From Xestospongia bergquistia (taxonomy: Eukaryota; Porifera; Demospongiae; Haplosclerida; Petrosiidae), in assembly GCA_963965975.1 (NCBI GenBank), contig OZ014411.1:2465001-2529000 (forward strand): a stretch of DNA of 64,000 nt, written 5' to 3'. The number at the start of each line of letters is the position of its first letter. Within the stretch, counting starts at the first letter, position 1. The notes under the pieces are model-generated. The model ran no database searches. It worked only from the letters and a program-made list of their open reading frames with translations, and was not told the origin of the DNA. The position numbers were made by a program, and so were the translations under genes. Below, in pieces: positions 38,901-50,039 of this stretch.

Positions 38901-39276
38901 CTGTATTAAGGAATTTAGTTATTTTCCTAAGTTATGTAAGTTATAGAGTTTGTTGTATTGTTACTATCAACATTGTTTAGCTGAAAAGCCTGAAAGAGTT
39001 GACTTGTTAGCTAAACTCACTGCTATTAATGCATCATGGCGCAGTATTGGTGATGGTCTCGGCCTATCTTATAATGATCTTCAAGGTTTAGATGAATCCA
39101 ATATGTCTAATCAAAGAAGACTGGATCATGTCCTTCAAATATGGCTAAACATGGATGGCGAATCCACTCCTGTAACCTGGAAAACAATTATAGATGTTGT
39201 CAAGGGACCACTTGTTCAAAATAAAGCTCTTGCTATTAAGATATATCAAGACTTGAAAGAAGAAAGCTCTAAATAA
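26907..39276 (+). CDS. Gene 2: ankyrin-ROC-COR GTPase with Death domain and Ser/Thr/Pro-rich N-terminus
   Basis: Exons: 26907-26982, 27448-28310, 28696-28812, 29215-29307, 29981-30088, 31693-31791, 32183-32293, 33788-33880, 34977-35078, 36636-38699, 38753-38831, 38885-38935, 38981-39276. Phases are consistent. The start MAEQNSPDNS leads to a basic patch SKRPR, then about 290 residues rich in S, T, P, H and N with no recognised fold. Next come KEYFDPMIL and about seven ankyrin units, one per phase-0 exon. The 688-codon exon has P-loop GNKTAGKSS, DLAGH and SHVD, plus COR; Death-domain exons follow. An in-frame TAG at 38944-38946 would end translation before the Death domain, unless the 45 nt from 38936 to 38980 (GTAAGT...TTTAG) are spliced out, which restores the frame. 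The basic patch may be a nuclear signal. The architecture resembles DAPK without the kinase. Function is inferred. Confidence 0.85.
30365..31020. mobile_element. Inverted-repeat element with TA flanks in a gene 2 intron
   Basis: The left end CCCAGGCATTCAACAAAGGA and the right end (reverse complement CCCAGGCATTTGGTAAAAGG) form imperfect terminal inverted repeats, with TA on each side (30363-30364, 31021-31022). About 656 bp, with no transposase seen. The TA duplication suggests Tc1/mariner-like mobilisation. The matching gene 3 intron (54903-55528) lacks it. Confidence 0.6.
32561..33110. mobile_element. TA-flanked MITE in a gene 2 intron (CCGTAGATC family, diverged)
   Basis: The ends CTGTAGATCAGGAAAGTTTC and, on the other strand, CTATAGATTGAGAAACTTTC are inverted repeats bounded by TA (32559-32560 and 33111-33112). 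They match the ends of the 60422-60705 element. About 550 bp, non-coding. Gene 3 has GTCATTTGAACATTA without the insert near 58290. Confidence 0.6.
36070..36635 (+). other. Conserved intron segment before the ROC-COR exon
   Basis: This intron end is nearly identical to 170-707 in gene 1 and related to 60760-61290 in gene 3. Intron and exon were therefore duplicated together. The run of stop-free bases from 36510 is intron, because the acceptor TTTCAG at 36630-36635 starts the ankyrin frame. Confidence 0.65.
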
Positions 39277-41038
39277 GAGATTATTTGAAGTGAGTATTAA
39301 ATGTTCTAATGTTTACTAGAAAATATAGAGTTATAGTATTGTTAACTTTGTTAAGGTGATATTTTAGTAGTTTTAACATCTATTATTATAATTTGGTATT
39401 CCTTTCTAAAGGAGATAGTATCATAATTAATATCATGTTATATAAATAATACAAGGTCACTATTATTATGATATTATTATTAATTTATTGTTACTAAGTC
39501 TTTTTAATTATTAGTATATAATAATAATGTAAACTATTATAATTTCTATGAAACATGTTGATAATAAATACTTTGTATACATTGTTTCATTTATTGTCTG
39601 TGTTTTTATAATATTTTATTTCATTTATTGTAGGTAATGACCAAGACAAACACTTTAAACTAATTATTGTCTTATCTACATTTGACTGAGTTATTTATTA
39701 TTATTTCTATATTTGTTACTACTTTATATTAATGTGTTATTTTTACTTCTCTACCTCAAAATACTACAACAGGGTGGAGCTAAGGAGGTTGACAGTTCCA
39801 TTCCAGCTCCACCCAAACTAGCAAAGTTAATTAACTTGGGCGTGGTTTTATTACTACATGTGTCAGTCTAGATTCGATATTATTGTCAGGTTCGTAACTA
39901 CATACCTTCATAGTATGTATATATAATGTGTTTTCCTGTAACGATATAGATGAATTGACATCAGTCATAATGTACAAGACAAGATATAAAAGTCATGATA
40001 TTATCATATATATATATATACTATATAGTTTTATCTGACATGTACTTGTGTAGATGTGTTATAGAGAATTGTAGTGATAACTAATTTAATGGAGTAAAAC
40101 TAACCTTGTAACATAACAACACTTCTTTATTTAATGTCTCTAGTAATGTGTGTAAAAAGTGTAGTGTTAGTCTAATGTTACCATCCCTTCACTTAGAAAG
40201 GATGAAGTGACTATTTTTATGGACCCGTAAATTGTTAACCATAAGCTCTTTTTACAGCAAACAGAAATCATGCCTCTAACATGCCCATAAATAATTATTA
40301 ATGATGATTACCAGTACTTCATGGCACATAGTGTATGTATAGGAATTGCAAATTACTTGACAATGGATAGCTTTAAACATGACTAATTTAAGTTTCAAAA
40401 TATTAGTTCTTATTTAATTCAAGTTCATTAACATGACATGGTCTACAAAACCAAGTCCTTTTCTTGAGAGGATTCCTCAATCCAATTAATACAAACAAGG
40501 TGATACCATTCAAGTTAACAATCACATCCTATGATTTTGTCATCACTGAGTGGTTTAGAACATTTAAAACATATTCAACAAACTTTCTCTCTCATAACAT
40601 TTATCAGTGTTTTCACTTAGTTCCAAGCATCATATGCAAAATACTTTATAATCAAATTAATACACACATTTTCATTTAAACACTTCATAGGTACTCTTTT
40701 TGGATAAACTTTCACTTTATCCTCCTTGATAATGATCTTGTTATACATTGTTTGAGTTGGTACATTTTTATCCACAAACCAAGAAAGCATCACTATATAT
40801 CAGATAATCAAAATGTTAACACACAGCACAAATACTTTTATTTTTTCCATTCGATATTTCTTAACAAATGTAGTTAACTTATATAGTAGTTTTCTTTTTT
40901 GTTGGCAGTCCAATTGCAGTTAATCCAGCACCTTTTGTCCGTCCTCTTTTACACATCTTGGGTAGCATTTTCACTAAAATAATGTTTCTTACATCCTGCA
41001 AAACTAAGATAAAGAAGCATAAGAATAAATGTTAGTGG
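39277..41038. other. Gene 2 3' flank and intergenic DNA
   Basis: AATAAA at 39563-39568 is the likely polyadenylation signal. An inverted repeat (GGGTGGAGCT near 39773 and AGCTCCACCC near 39806) matches the one after gene 1 and is longer here. 39950-40190 is repeated at about 41985-42235. The rest holds no recognised gene. Confidence 0.5.
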
Positions 41039-41912
41039 ACATACATAACATACATACATATATACATACATACATACATGCATACATACATAACTACATA
41101 CATACATACATACATACATACATACATGCATGCATACATAACTACATACATACATACATACATACATAACTACATACATACATACATACATACATAACTA
41201 CATACATACATGCATACATGCATACATACATACATACATAACATACATACATACATACATACATACATACATACATAACATACATACATACATACATACA
41301 TAACATACGTACATAACATACATAACATACGTACATAACATACATACATACATACATAACATACATACATAACATACATACATAGCATACATACATACAT
41401 AGCATACATACATACATAGCATACATACATAACATACATACATACATAACATACATACATAACATACATAACATACATACATACATACATACATAACATA
41501 CATACATAACATACGTACATAACGTACATAACATACATAACATACGTACATAACATACATACATACATACATAACATACATACATAACATACATACATAA
41601 CATACATACATAGCGTACATACATACATAGCATACATACATAACATACATACATACATAACATACATAACATACATAACATACATACATACATACATACA
41701 TACATAACATACATACATAACATACGTACATAACATACATAACATACGTACATAACATACATACATACATACATAACATACATACATAACATACATACAT
41801 AACATACATACATAGCATACATACATACATAGCATACATACATAACATACATACATACATAACATACATACATACATACATAACATACATAACATACATA
41901 CATACATAACAT
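41039..41912. repeat. (CATA)n microsatellite, about 870 bp
   Basis: Long run of TACA/CATA tetranucleotides with interspersed ACATAACATA, CATAGC and ACGTACATAA variants. Several long minus-strand frames (MYVCMYVC-type) are artefacts of the repeat. Confidence 0.95.
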
Positions 41913-42659
41913 ATATACTGCATATATACCTTCATAGTACGTATATATATATGATGTGTGCTCCGGATCCTGTACATGTAGCTAGATGAATTGACATCAG
42001 TTATAATGTACAAGACAAGATATAAAAGTCATGATATTATCAGGTATATATATATACTATATAGTTTTATCTGATATATACTTGTGTAGATGTATTATAG
42101 AGAATTGTACTGGTAACTAATTTGATAGAGTAAAACTAACCTTGTAACATAACAACACTTCTTTATTTAATGTCTCTAGTAATGTGTGTAAAAAGTGTAG
42201 TGTTAGTCTAATGTTACCATCCCTTCACTTAGAAAGGAAGTATCTGGTGATAAAATTGTTCAACTATACCATATCATACACTGTATTAGTTAATGAACAG
42301 ATTCTGTCATGATCACTAGAATAAAACACAACAATACTGTATCATTATCCCTGTATTATTGATTAAGTATAGGTCAAATGTTCTTACATGTTGGGTATCA
42401 AGGATTGTTCCAACTAAACTGTAGATTTACTGATGCAGGGTAGGGCACAATAGCTAGCACCTATCATGGCAATGAAAGGTGACATATCCTTGGCTAATCT
42501 AGCTATGTTAAATTTGACAGTAAAGTTAATTATATGTCATATTTTTGTCATATTTCCTTAAATCATTGAAACAATATTGCATGAAACCATCACTGTTATA
42601 TATGATAAAATATACATTTCTATAATAAATGTGTTTATAAGCAAGTTTAAGCCCATCTG
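41913..42659. other. Intergenic, contains a repeat of the genic 3' flank
   Basis: About 41985-42235 repeats 39955-40195 and 4290-4500 (GAATTGACATCAGT, then a TATATATA run, then TTATCTGA). No gene seen in the remainder. Confidence 0.5.
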
Positions 42660-43345
42660 GGAATATCATCTGGTCAATTTCAAGATAAGAAAAGCCCTCT
42701 GACTCTCTTCAGAAGTTGCCTCTTTGCTTGTGATGATCGACATTCCTCTTGGTTCTTATCTATTATTTTCAGTAACTTCTCATACTCTGTAGATCTCTAA
42801 GAAAGAGGTCTCACCACCAAGATATCCTCATCATTTTTTTTGTCACTTTCTTCACTGGACATAATGTCAATTTTAAGTGCCTCAAGCCAACGGTCACAAT
42901 GTGATTCATCACTGAACTTGACTTTTTGCAATATAGGTCTTCTCTCCTCCAGTTTCTATGTATAAAATAACACAAAGAGTTTTAGTGGATTCATAATACT
43001 TAAAGGATATATATCACAAACAACAATTGCAAACAATATATATAAATATACCGTCAGTGGAAACTTGTGAAGGTAAAGGTGTTAACGTTGGTGTAGTAGA
43101 TGATAGGTAAGACTTTAGAACTGGCGCTGTTGATTTTTTAAGTCCTTTTGATTTATAACTACTGCTAGGTTGCTTATTTCTTCTATTGCGATTGATAGGT
43201 GGTATTTTCTCCAGACTTTGGATACGCCGTCTCTTTCTTCTGGCATTTGTCCGTACATTTTCTAAGTCTTCCTCAGAGCTGGAGCTACAACTAGTTTGTA
43301 AAGTGTACGTTTTACCGTTCCATTTCAGGTTCAAAAAAGAAGACA
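42660..43345 (-). pseudogene. Companion gene of the EnSpm/CACTA relic
   Basis: The minus-strand start at 43345 reads MSSFLNLKWNGKTYTLQ, then a Ser/Glu-rich and Arg-rich segment (NARRKRRRIQSLEK) to a donor at 43052. A second exon from 42955 reads KVKFSDESHCDRWLEALK, then EDILVVRPLS, a TAG, and RSTEYEKLLKIIDK. The TAG probably replaces a Trp codon. Exon phases do not join cleanly, so the gene is broken. It is divergent from the transposase gene at 43468 with about 120 bp between starts. The role as a second element-encoded protein is inferred from position. Confidence 0.45.
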
Positions 43346-43467
43346 TGTTAATATCAGAACGGAGACTCATTAAAACTTCAGCTGTCTTCACAGTTCACAC
43401 TTACGATCGAAGCATGTGCTCAACGTTTGTGGGTGGAGGAAGTAGGCGTTACTTTCAATGCGTGAAA

Positions 43468-45227
43468 ATGAGTTCTGTCCAGACAAAGTTTTCTTCTCCT
43501 TCATGTACTATGTACTGCCCTCATTGTAAGAAGGATGTTACTATCAAAACGTACAGAAAGCACAGAAGACTTTACTTTTGTGATGATAGTTGGATTGTGA
43601 GTGTAGAGAATCATAAGGAAACACAAGGAATTGATTCCATTATGAAAGGTGAATTCTAATATTATCTTTTGCAAGAAAATTTGTTTTACCATAGATAAAA
43701 TAAATAAGGGGATGATTGCTAATACTGCACTAAAATTATCTTTAAAATCCTTCCCCTTTCTAAGTTTATGATTGTACTGCATGATGAAAGTCAATTATTC
43801 TCTGTGACAGTATAGTATTTACTCATGACTAATTTCTTCATCATTGGACTACAGAGGCACCAGAGCTTCCACAAATGTCTGAACACACAGATTCTTGTTT
43901 GTTGAGAGAAGATACAATGGAATCAGGTAATCACAAACTAGCTTGTGGCTATTAAATGTTTCTTATATACTATAGAAGAACAATTTTTGGCTCCCTTTGA
44001 ACACATAGCTACTGGTGATACTATAAAGGAAGATGCTAGAGATATGGCAAGACCATGGTTTATTAAATAGACATCACTTTGACAGAATTCAAAGCTATGT
44101 CAATTCAGTAAACATTCCTTCTGATATTGGCAGAATTCCATATAAGATTTCGAGTGGTTTTTCTGATTTTACTGCTGATCAGTTCAAGAACTGGGTAAAC
44201 ATATATTCTATTCCTGCTCTGGTTAACATCTTTCCTGAATTACACTTAGAATGCTGGCGCCATTTTGTTCTAGCATGTAGAATTCTTCGCAAGCCAACTC
44301 TTGACCAGTCAGACATCATATTATCAGACACTCTTTTGTTACAATTTTGCCAGAAAGTGGAAACTTTATATGGATCACAATCTATTACACCCAATATGCA
44401 CATGTACTGTCATCTAGTTGAGGTAGTGAAAAGCTATGGCCCTATACATGGATTTTGGTTATTCTCTTATGAACGATATAATGGTATCCTTGGCAATCAG
44501 CCACACAACAACAAAAACATTGAATGTCAATTAATGAAGAGATTTTTTTGTGACAATTACATATCCTCATTGTCCCCACCTGAACATTTAATTCTGAACT
44601 GCTTATTATTTTACCAAGCTCAATGCTAGGGAAGTTGGATCATGTCATCAAACATTTCAATCAGACCTTAATGATGAAGGCAAGTATTCATTCCCAAATA
44701 CTTATACCCTTGATGTCTTAACAGACAAACATGTAAGTTACCTCTCAACTATTTACGCTAAGCTTCACCCACAGTCTATGATTTCCTCTCCCAACTCAAT
44801 TTACAAAAAGTACTTATCAATTAACCTTCATGGAAAACAATTTCTTGCTTCAGCTAAGACCTCAACACTTTTTGTTGCTCTTGCACATTGGGATGAAACG
44901 ATCTTTGGACCATTTCCTACTCCTTTGTATAACCAATTAGAATGCAACAGTAGCTTTCGTCCTGTAAAGATACATCACTTTGGTTCTGTTTCTTTTAGTG
45001 TTGGAGATGAGGTTTCAAACTTACCAATAGCTGTTTGTTCGTGGTATCTCCCCCATCAACAATTTGGTAGGATAGGTAAGCCTGTGCAGATCTGGTGTGC
45101 TGACAAATTTGAACATCCAAGTTATTATTGTTTTGTTCCTATTCACTTAATAAAGCAGTGTTGTTTATATTCAAAGATCTGTATCCATGACGAATGGTTG
45201 CTACAACTTATACCTCTTATAGAGTGA
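43468..45227 (+). pseudogene. EnSpm/CACTA-type transposase relic (catalytic core deleted)
   Basis: The first exon 43468-43648 has a zinc-ribbon-like start (MYCPHCKKDVTIKTYRKHRR), followed by exons 43855-43926 and 43976 onwards. The reading then jumps frame near 44040 into the C-terminal region of Tnp2-type transposases: VNIPSDIGRIPYKI, FTADQFKNWVNIYSIPALV, then HMYCHLVEVVKSYGPIHGFW and SYERYNGILGNQPHNNKNIE. The several hundred residues that should lie between, including the catalytic domain, are missing. A further frame break near 44628 precedes the last open part (44778-45227). Inactive; family assignment is fairly sure from the DUF4218-like region. Confidence 0.75.
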
Positions 45228-45639
45228 AGAAATCTTTGTTCTCTTAAATAATAATGTATTTTTCACACTTGTGCTCAGACAAAATTTTCATGTATTATTA
45301 CTATAGACACAACTTAGCATTAATTACTGTACTAAATTAAATTCAGTAATATTCATACCTCATGATCTATATATTAACCAAATATGACCTGTTTATCCAT
45401 TATCATTATATATCCTACAGCTACTAATAGGTGACATATTTGACACATTATAGGTAACAAATTATTACTGATATCATTAGATGACCAAAATATGACATAT
45501 ACTGCATCAAGGATAGGTACAGTAAATCTCCAGGATATCTCAAGCTTAACTATCCTGTTCATTTCCAATAAGCCAAATTTTCAGGATAGTTGGCTTTTTG
45601 TCTAGTGGATGATTAATAGTATTAAATAATACCACAAAC

Positions 45640-46075
45640 CATAGGGGTAGGAAAGGGAGGGGGCAGGGGGGGCTGAAGCCCTCAACTTCAAATCAGGAGG
45701 GGCTAAGCCCCCCTGATTTACTATGTACACTATAACCTCTTGACTGAAGTGGTTATTGTGTTAATTTGTGTACAATCACCACATCATTGTGTGGTCATGT
45801 TACCTTCTGTAAATTAATTGCAATATTAATAGAGCAGAACATACTTTTTCAACCTTACACTGACTAAAAAAATACCTACGAAGTACTATGACCCAAGAAC
45901 GACTAAACCATGTCATGTTGTTACATACACATAAGGACTGTATTGATAAAATAAACTTATTAGAAATAGCTAAAGAGTTTGCTTCCTTTAACGACAGACA
46001 AATTTCATTTTTGATGTTTAATAATATAACGCAACTGTCAGCCCCCACAACTTAAACTTTATTCCTACCCCTCTG
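45640..46075 (+). mobile_element. Short hAT element with 8-bp target duplication
   Basis: The direct repeats CCACAAAC at 45632-45639 and 46076-46083 flank the element. Its ends are CATAGGGGTAGGAA (left) and, as reverse complement, CAGAGGGGTAGGAA (right), both hAT-like. Inside, plus-strand frames retain the transposase C-terminus: KYLRSTMTQERLNHVMLLHT, then DKINLLEIAKEFASFNDRQI. It is therefore an internal-deletion derivative of an autonomous hAT element, about 436 bp long. It also contains a G-rich segment with a GGGGCT/AGCCCC palindrome. Confidence 0.85.
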
Positions 46076-46419
46076 CCACAAACAGTTGGTCTACCAAATA
46101 AAACTCTAAACTACTGCTAATAAAAATTAATAGAGAAATATTTAAAGTCTGTGAGTTTATAGTAATCACCTAAAATAATTATCACTACTAAAGACAATGA
46201 AGATAAGAGAATAAACTTTACTAGTGAGTGTACTTACTATATCAACATCTTGTGCCAAGAAATGATGTACTGATCACTAATTACATTCTATCAAATCATT
46301 TTTGATATGTGTATACTACCTGATCTTTCCTCTTGTATCAAAGAGGCAGTGACTAAGTCAGTATATGTAAGCCTACCTTCTAAGTTTATTTACAAATATG
46401 ATTATGATGATTTAATTGG

Positions 46420-46802
46420 ATACCTCCCCTATAATAACTCTTCCATGATCTTCTCAGAGGTTCAACATCGTAGGAGTTCCTCTCTCTTACCTTACCAAGG
46501 AGTTCCTCTCTCTTACCTCTCTCTTACCAACTATGTTGGTCAAAGTCGTGATGCTATTAGTATTAAACTACCTCAAGATACTGCAATAGAAGGTATTAAG
46601 CCACACTATATGATGTGATTATTTAGTATACACTTGTACATAGAGCAATGTCTTAGTTAGTTGACATCAACTGATATTGTCTTTTTATTATAGTTGCTAG
46701 TAGTCTTGAGTGGGAATCCAATATTGTGGTCATTGAAGATTATCCACCAAATCAAGAATTCAAAAATTTCCACAAAGGAGATCGTATCATTCAGGTAGAT
46801 AG
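46420..46802 (+). pseudogene. MAGUK fragment (serine-rich exon plus first PDZ half-exon)
   Basis: A copy of 8685-9022. The serine-rich exon holds a local tandem expansion (AGGAGTTCCTCTCTCTTACC repeated) and keeps CAA where the 7.35 kb copy has TAA. The next exon (from about 46695) reads SSLEWESNIVVIEDYPPNQE. It is fused at about 46845 to a second, longer copy that starts earlier in the gene. Confidence 0.65.
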
Positions 46803-47076
46803 TTTTAACTACCACACCTACTAATTATTATAATATCTCTAGTAACCTGATTCCTTTAATATATTGGTAGGAATTTAAAACTCAAATACATTTTTATATT
46901 TTAATATGATGAAAATTACCTTATATTATCTGTTTATTACTATTATTGCATTATGTGGAGTTCTTTACTTGTGTTGATATGATTACCTTATTTGGTATAG
47001 TAATAAACAGGTCTAGATTAATTACATACACTGTACATGTCATAGGTATATTAGTTACTGTCTTTCTTATTATTAG

Positions 47077-49010
47077 AATACCCAATAGCTGAAGAGGTGG
47101 AGCTAAGGGTCTACTGTGAAAATCAACCAATAGCAATTTCTACATTCACTTTCTTCCAGAACATGCCACCCTCAGTTATGTTGCTGCAAATACTCCACTC
47201 TCAATTGCAGTCTCAATTCCAATTAAGTGGTCAGGGTGGACTTGGTGGTACAGGCAGTGGAGCTACTGGAGGACAGGTACACTACATAACGTTTAGATTT
47301 GACTTCCATTGTATGTTCTTCTCTAGACTACGAGTACTGGACACTACGCTGGTTATATCCCATCCTCAATGTATCAGCTTTTGTTGGGTGCATGTTGTCT
47401 TGGTTGTGAACCCTTAGTCTATTGTCTCCTGTGATGGAAGGAATATCTTCGGAACAAATGAAAGAGTCACATGAGTGTGCTCAAACTAATGGACATGAGG
47501 AATTAGCTGAACATCTTATGGAATTGTTTATTCTACATGATATGGCTCTACCACCTCAGTTGATTAGTCGTGGACCTGGTCAGTCTGAGGAACCAGAAAA
47601 ACATGTCCCTGCTTATTATGATGCATTAGATATGATGGATCAAGGTGGTAATACACCTCAAGGTAATGTACATATTTATTGTATATACATGGTATGTATT
47701 TTGTGTATGTATATGACCAGCACTTATTTTAGTAATATTATTGACTTAATAGTGGTTATATTATAACTCTGATGAAGTATATGTAATTGCTCTTTGGTAC
47801 ATATTAATGTATGACAATTCTTATCATTGTTAATTATATGTCCTTCTCTCTTTACAGAACGTGCTGAGACTGTTCTCAAACAACTTGTTGTTGCTGTACA
47901 ATCCAATAAGTCTAAGGACAAAAAAGAGAATATTGAAGAAGAAAAGAAAGATGATGAGGAAGTGCTCCTTGAAGATGATGTAATCACACCTACTAATGAG
48001 ATCTCTGTCACTCTTCAGGAACCTCCAATAGAAGATTTAACTAAACAATTGGATCAAACAAAACTTACAGTTACACGAAAAATCTCAGGTTTGAAATGGC
48101 AAACCAAGTCAATATCAGGTAAAATATATTTTCAATTTGAATAAAATGAGTCAGTTCAGATGGTGATGTAGATTTACCTGAGGAACCATTCAAACCAAGC
48201 ACACCCCCTCGTTCATCAAGGGGTAGTTTATCTGAAAGTGGAGATGAAGTAGGAGAGCTACCCTATAATCAGAAGAAGCATCCATTTTATCAACACAGTG
48301 ATGCTGATTCAGCTATTGGGATGATAAGCACTAGATAGACACTATACATTAGAATGTAATAAGTTTTAATCTGTGTCATACACTCCACTATAAAATTAGT
48401 TTTCTTAAAGTAATATATCATAATTTTTCTAGTCTTTTGAAGAAGACTGTTCTTCCATGATCTCAGATTTTCAACGTCGTAGGAGTTCCTCTCTCTTACC
48501 AATAGACTATGTTGGTCAAAGTCGTGATGCTATTAGTATTAAACTACCTTAAGATGCTGCAATAGAAGATTATCCACCAAATTAAGAATTCAAAATTTTC
48601 CACAAAGGAGATCGTATCATTCAGGTACATAGTTTTAACTACCACACCTACTAATTATTATAATATCTCTAGTAGTTTTGTCTACTTGAATAATTTATAT
48701 ATACTTTTGTAGGTTGGGGATCGTCTTGTTCGTAACATGTCAGTACATGAGTTTTCTGATTTGTTTCATAGTGAAGCAGCCAATGAAATGACTCTTAAGA
48801 TCATTCCAAATACAAGGTGAAACCAACTCAGCCATCTATCGAAGTATGAGAGAGAGAGAGAGAGAGAAAGAGATTAATTTCCTTAGGAAAAGGGTATTAT
48901 TTATATTTCTCTTATAGCCTACATGTATTGCTATGCTTCGTCATACTCCTAGTGAACAAAATGTTTATGATAACATCAAAACTAAGATCAACCAGCTTCT
49001 AAGTATATTG
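47077..49010 (+). pseudogene. MAGUK 5'-half copy, multiply broken
   Basis: Copies exons 7352-9458 of the MAGUK gene. Exon 47077-47276 is intact. Exon 47327-47662 has a 10-bp loss causing a TGA (in LLGACCLGCEPLVYCLL), but keeps about 15 codons missing from the first copy. Exon 47858-48118 is intact. Exon 48160-48323 has its donor GT changed to AT (ATGATAAGC). The next exon has TAA at 48550-48552 and is fused to the PDZ half-exon by a deletion between GAAG repeats, with another TAA soon after. The copy stops at about 49010, before the second PDZ. Confidence 0.75.
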
Positions 49011-50039
49011 ACGATGATGACTCTATAACCATACCAGTATCATCTCTTAGCAAATTTACATACTATAGTAGGTATAATAATATTATGATGATCTTTCTTT
49101 AGGAGTACATGTGAAGTGAAATTCACATCTGATTTAGAAGAGTTCACAATTTTTATTATTTCCTTCATTTTCAAGTGTTTTTAATAAAACTCCGTTATCA
49201 CAAGGACAACTTACTATATACTCTGTCCAAGTTGAGAAGATCCCTTCATTAAAAAAAGGTGTTTTATGCATGTAATGTAAGGTTAGGTATTTCCTCTCCT
49301 ATTATATGCAGTTAGTGTTAGAGTACATTTTAATTTTATTCATTATTTGTCACATGCATGTTGTGCAACACACCACATTTTAATGTCTAAGATGGTAGAT
49401 TGAATAACATTTTTGTATATGTTAGAACTGATGTTTTCAATATAGACTATAGTGAAGTGCACACTTTAACAGCTCTAATGCTCAAAATTGAAGAGGTAAC
49501 TTTTGATATTGGCATTGACTATAATGGCAAATGTCCTGAACAAGTAATAGCTCTTTTTTCCTTTGATATCAAGTGGAAATGGAATCAAATCAACAAAGTA
49601 CATTTGCTAGGTTATTCTATTTGTATTTTAGCTATACTTTAGTCCCAAATGTAAATGGAGGAGAATCAAATCAACAGGATAGAGTTAATAATAGTAACAT
49701 ATCATAATCTATTTAATTTCATTTCAGTTATGCTTTAATTTCAAATGGAAGTGGAATCAAATCAAGAAAGTAAAGTTATAATACAATTATATTGAAATAA
49801 CTTAAATTACTTTAGGAGTTCATAAAAGACCTAATATACAGTCACAAGGGAAAGTGTCTAACTTTAAAAGCATTGTCTCTGAATTGCACTTACAAAGAGA
49901 ATAAAACATAACTAGTATTATTATAATAACCCTGCCTGTGTGTCATGTCATGTTTTTGAGTTGAGTTGTGTGATTATTTTTTAAATTTGTACATTTTTAG
50001 TATTTGAAGTTATATTAAAGAGTAAAATAGAAGTGATAG
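49011..50039. other. Intergenic, nothing recognised
   Basis: Contains a 45-bp motif with GGAATCAAATCAA repeated loosely three times between 49570 and 49770. An 80-codon open frame at 49400 resembles nothing I know. Confidence 0.35.

Noticed and set aside
41142..42013. Long overlapping minus-strand frames of MYVCMYVC type
   Set aside because: They are produced by the (CATA)n microsatellite in all three frames and show no coding signature.
43186..43467. Amino-terminal extension of the CACTA transposase upstream of 43468
   Set aside because: This stretch overlaps the divergent minus-strand exon and lacks family similarity. The zinc-ribbon start MSSVQTKF at 43468 is the better choice.
49400..49642. 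Possible 80-codon gene
   Set aside because: Unsupported by splice context, homology or duplication. It lies in decayed intergenic DNA.
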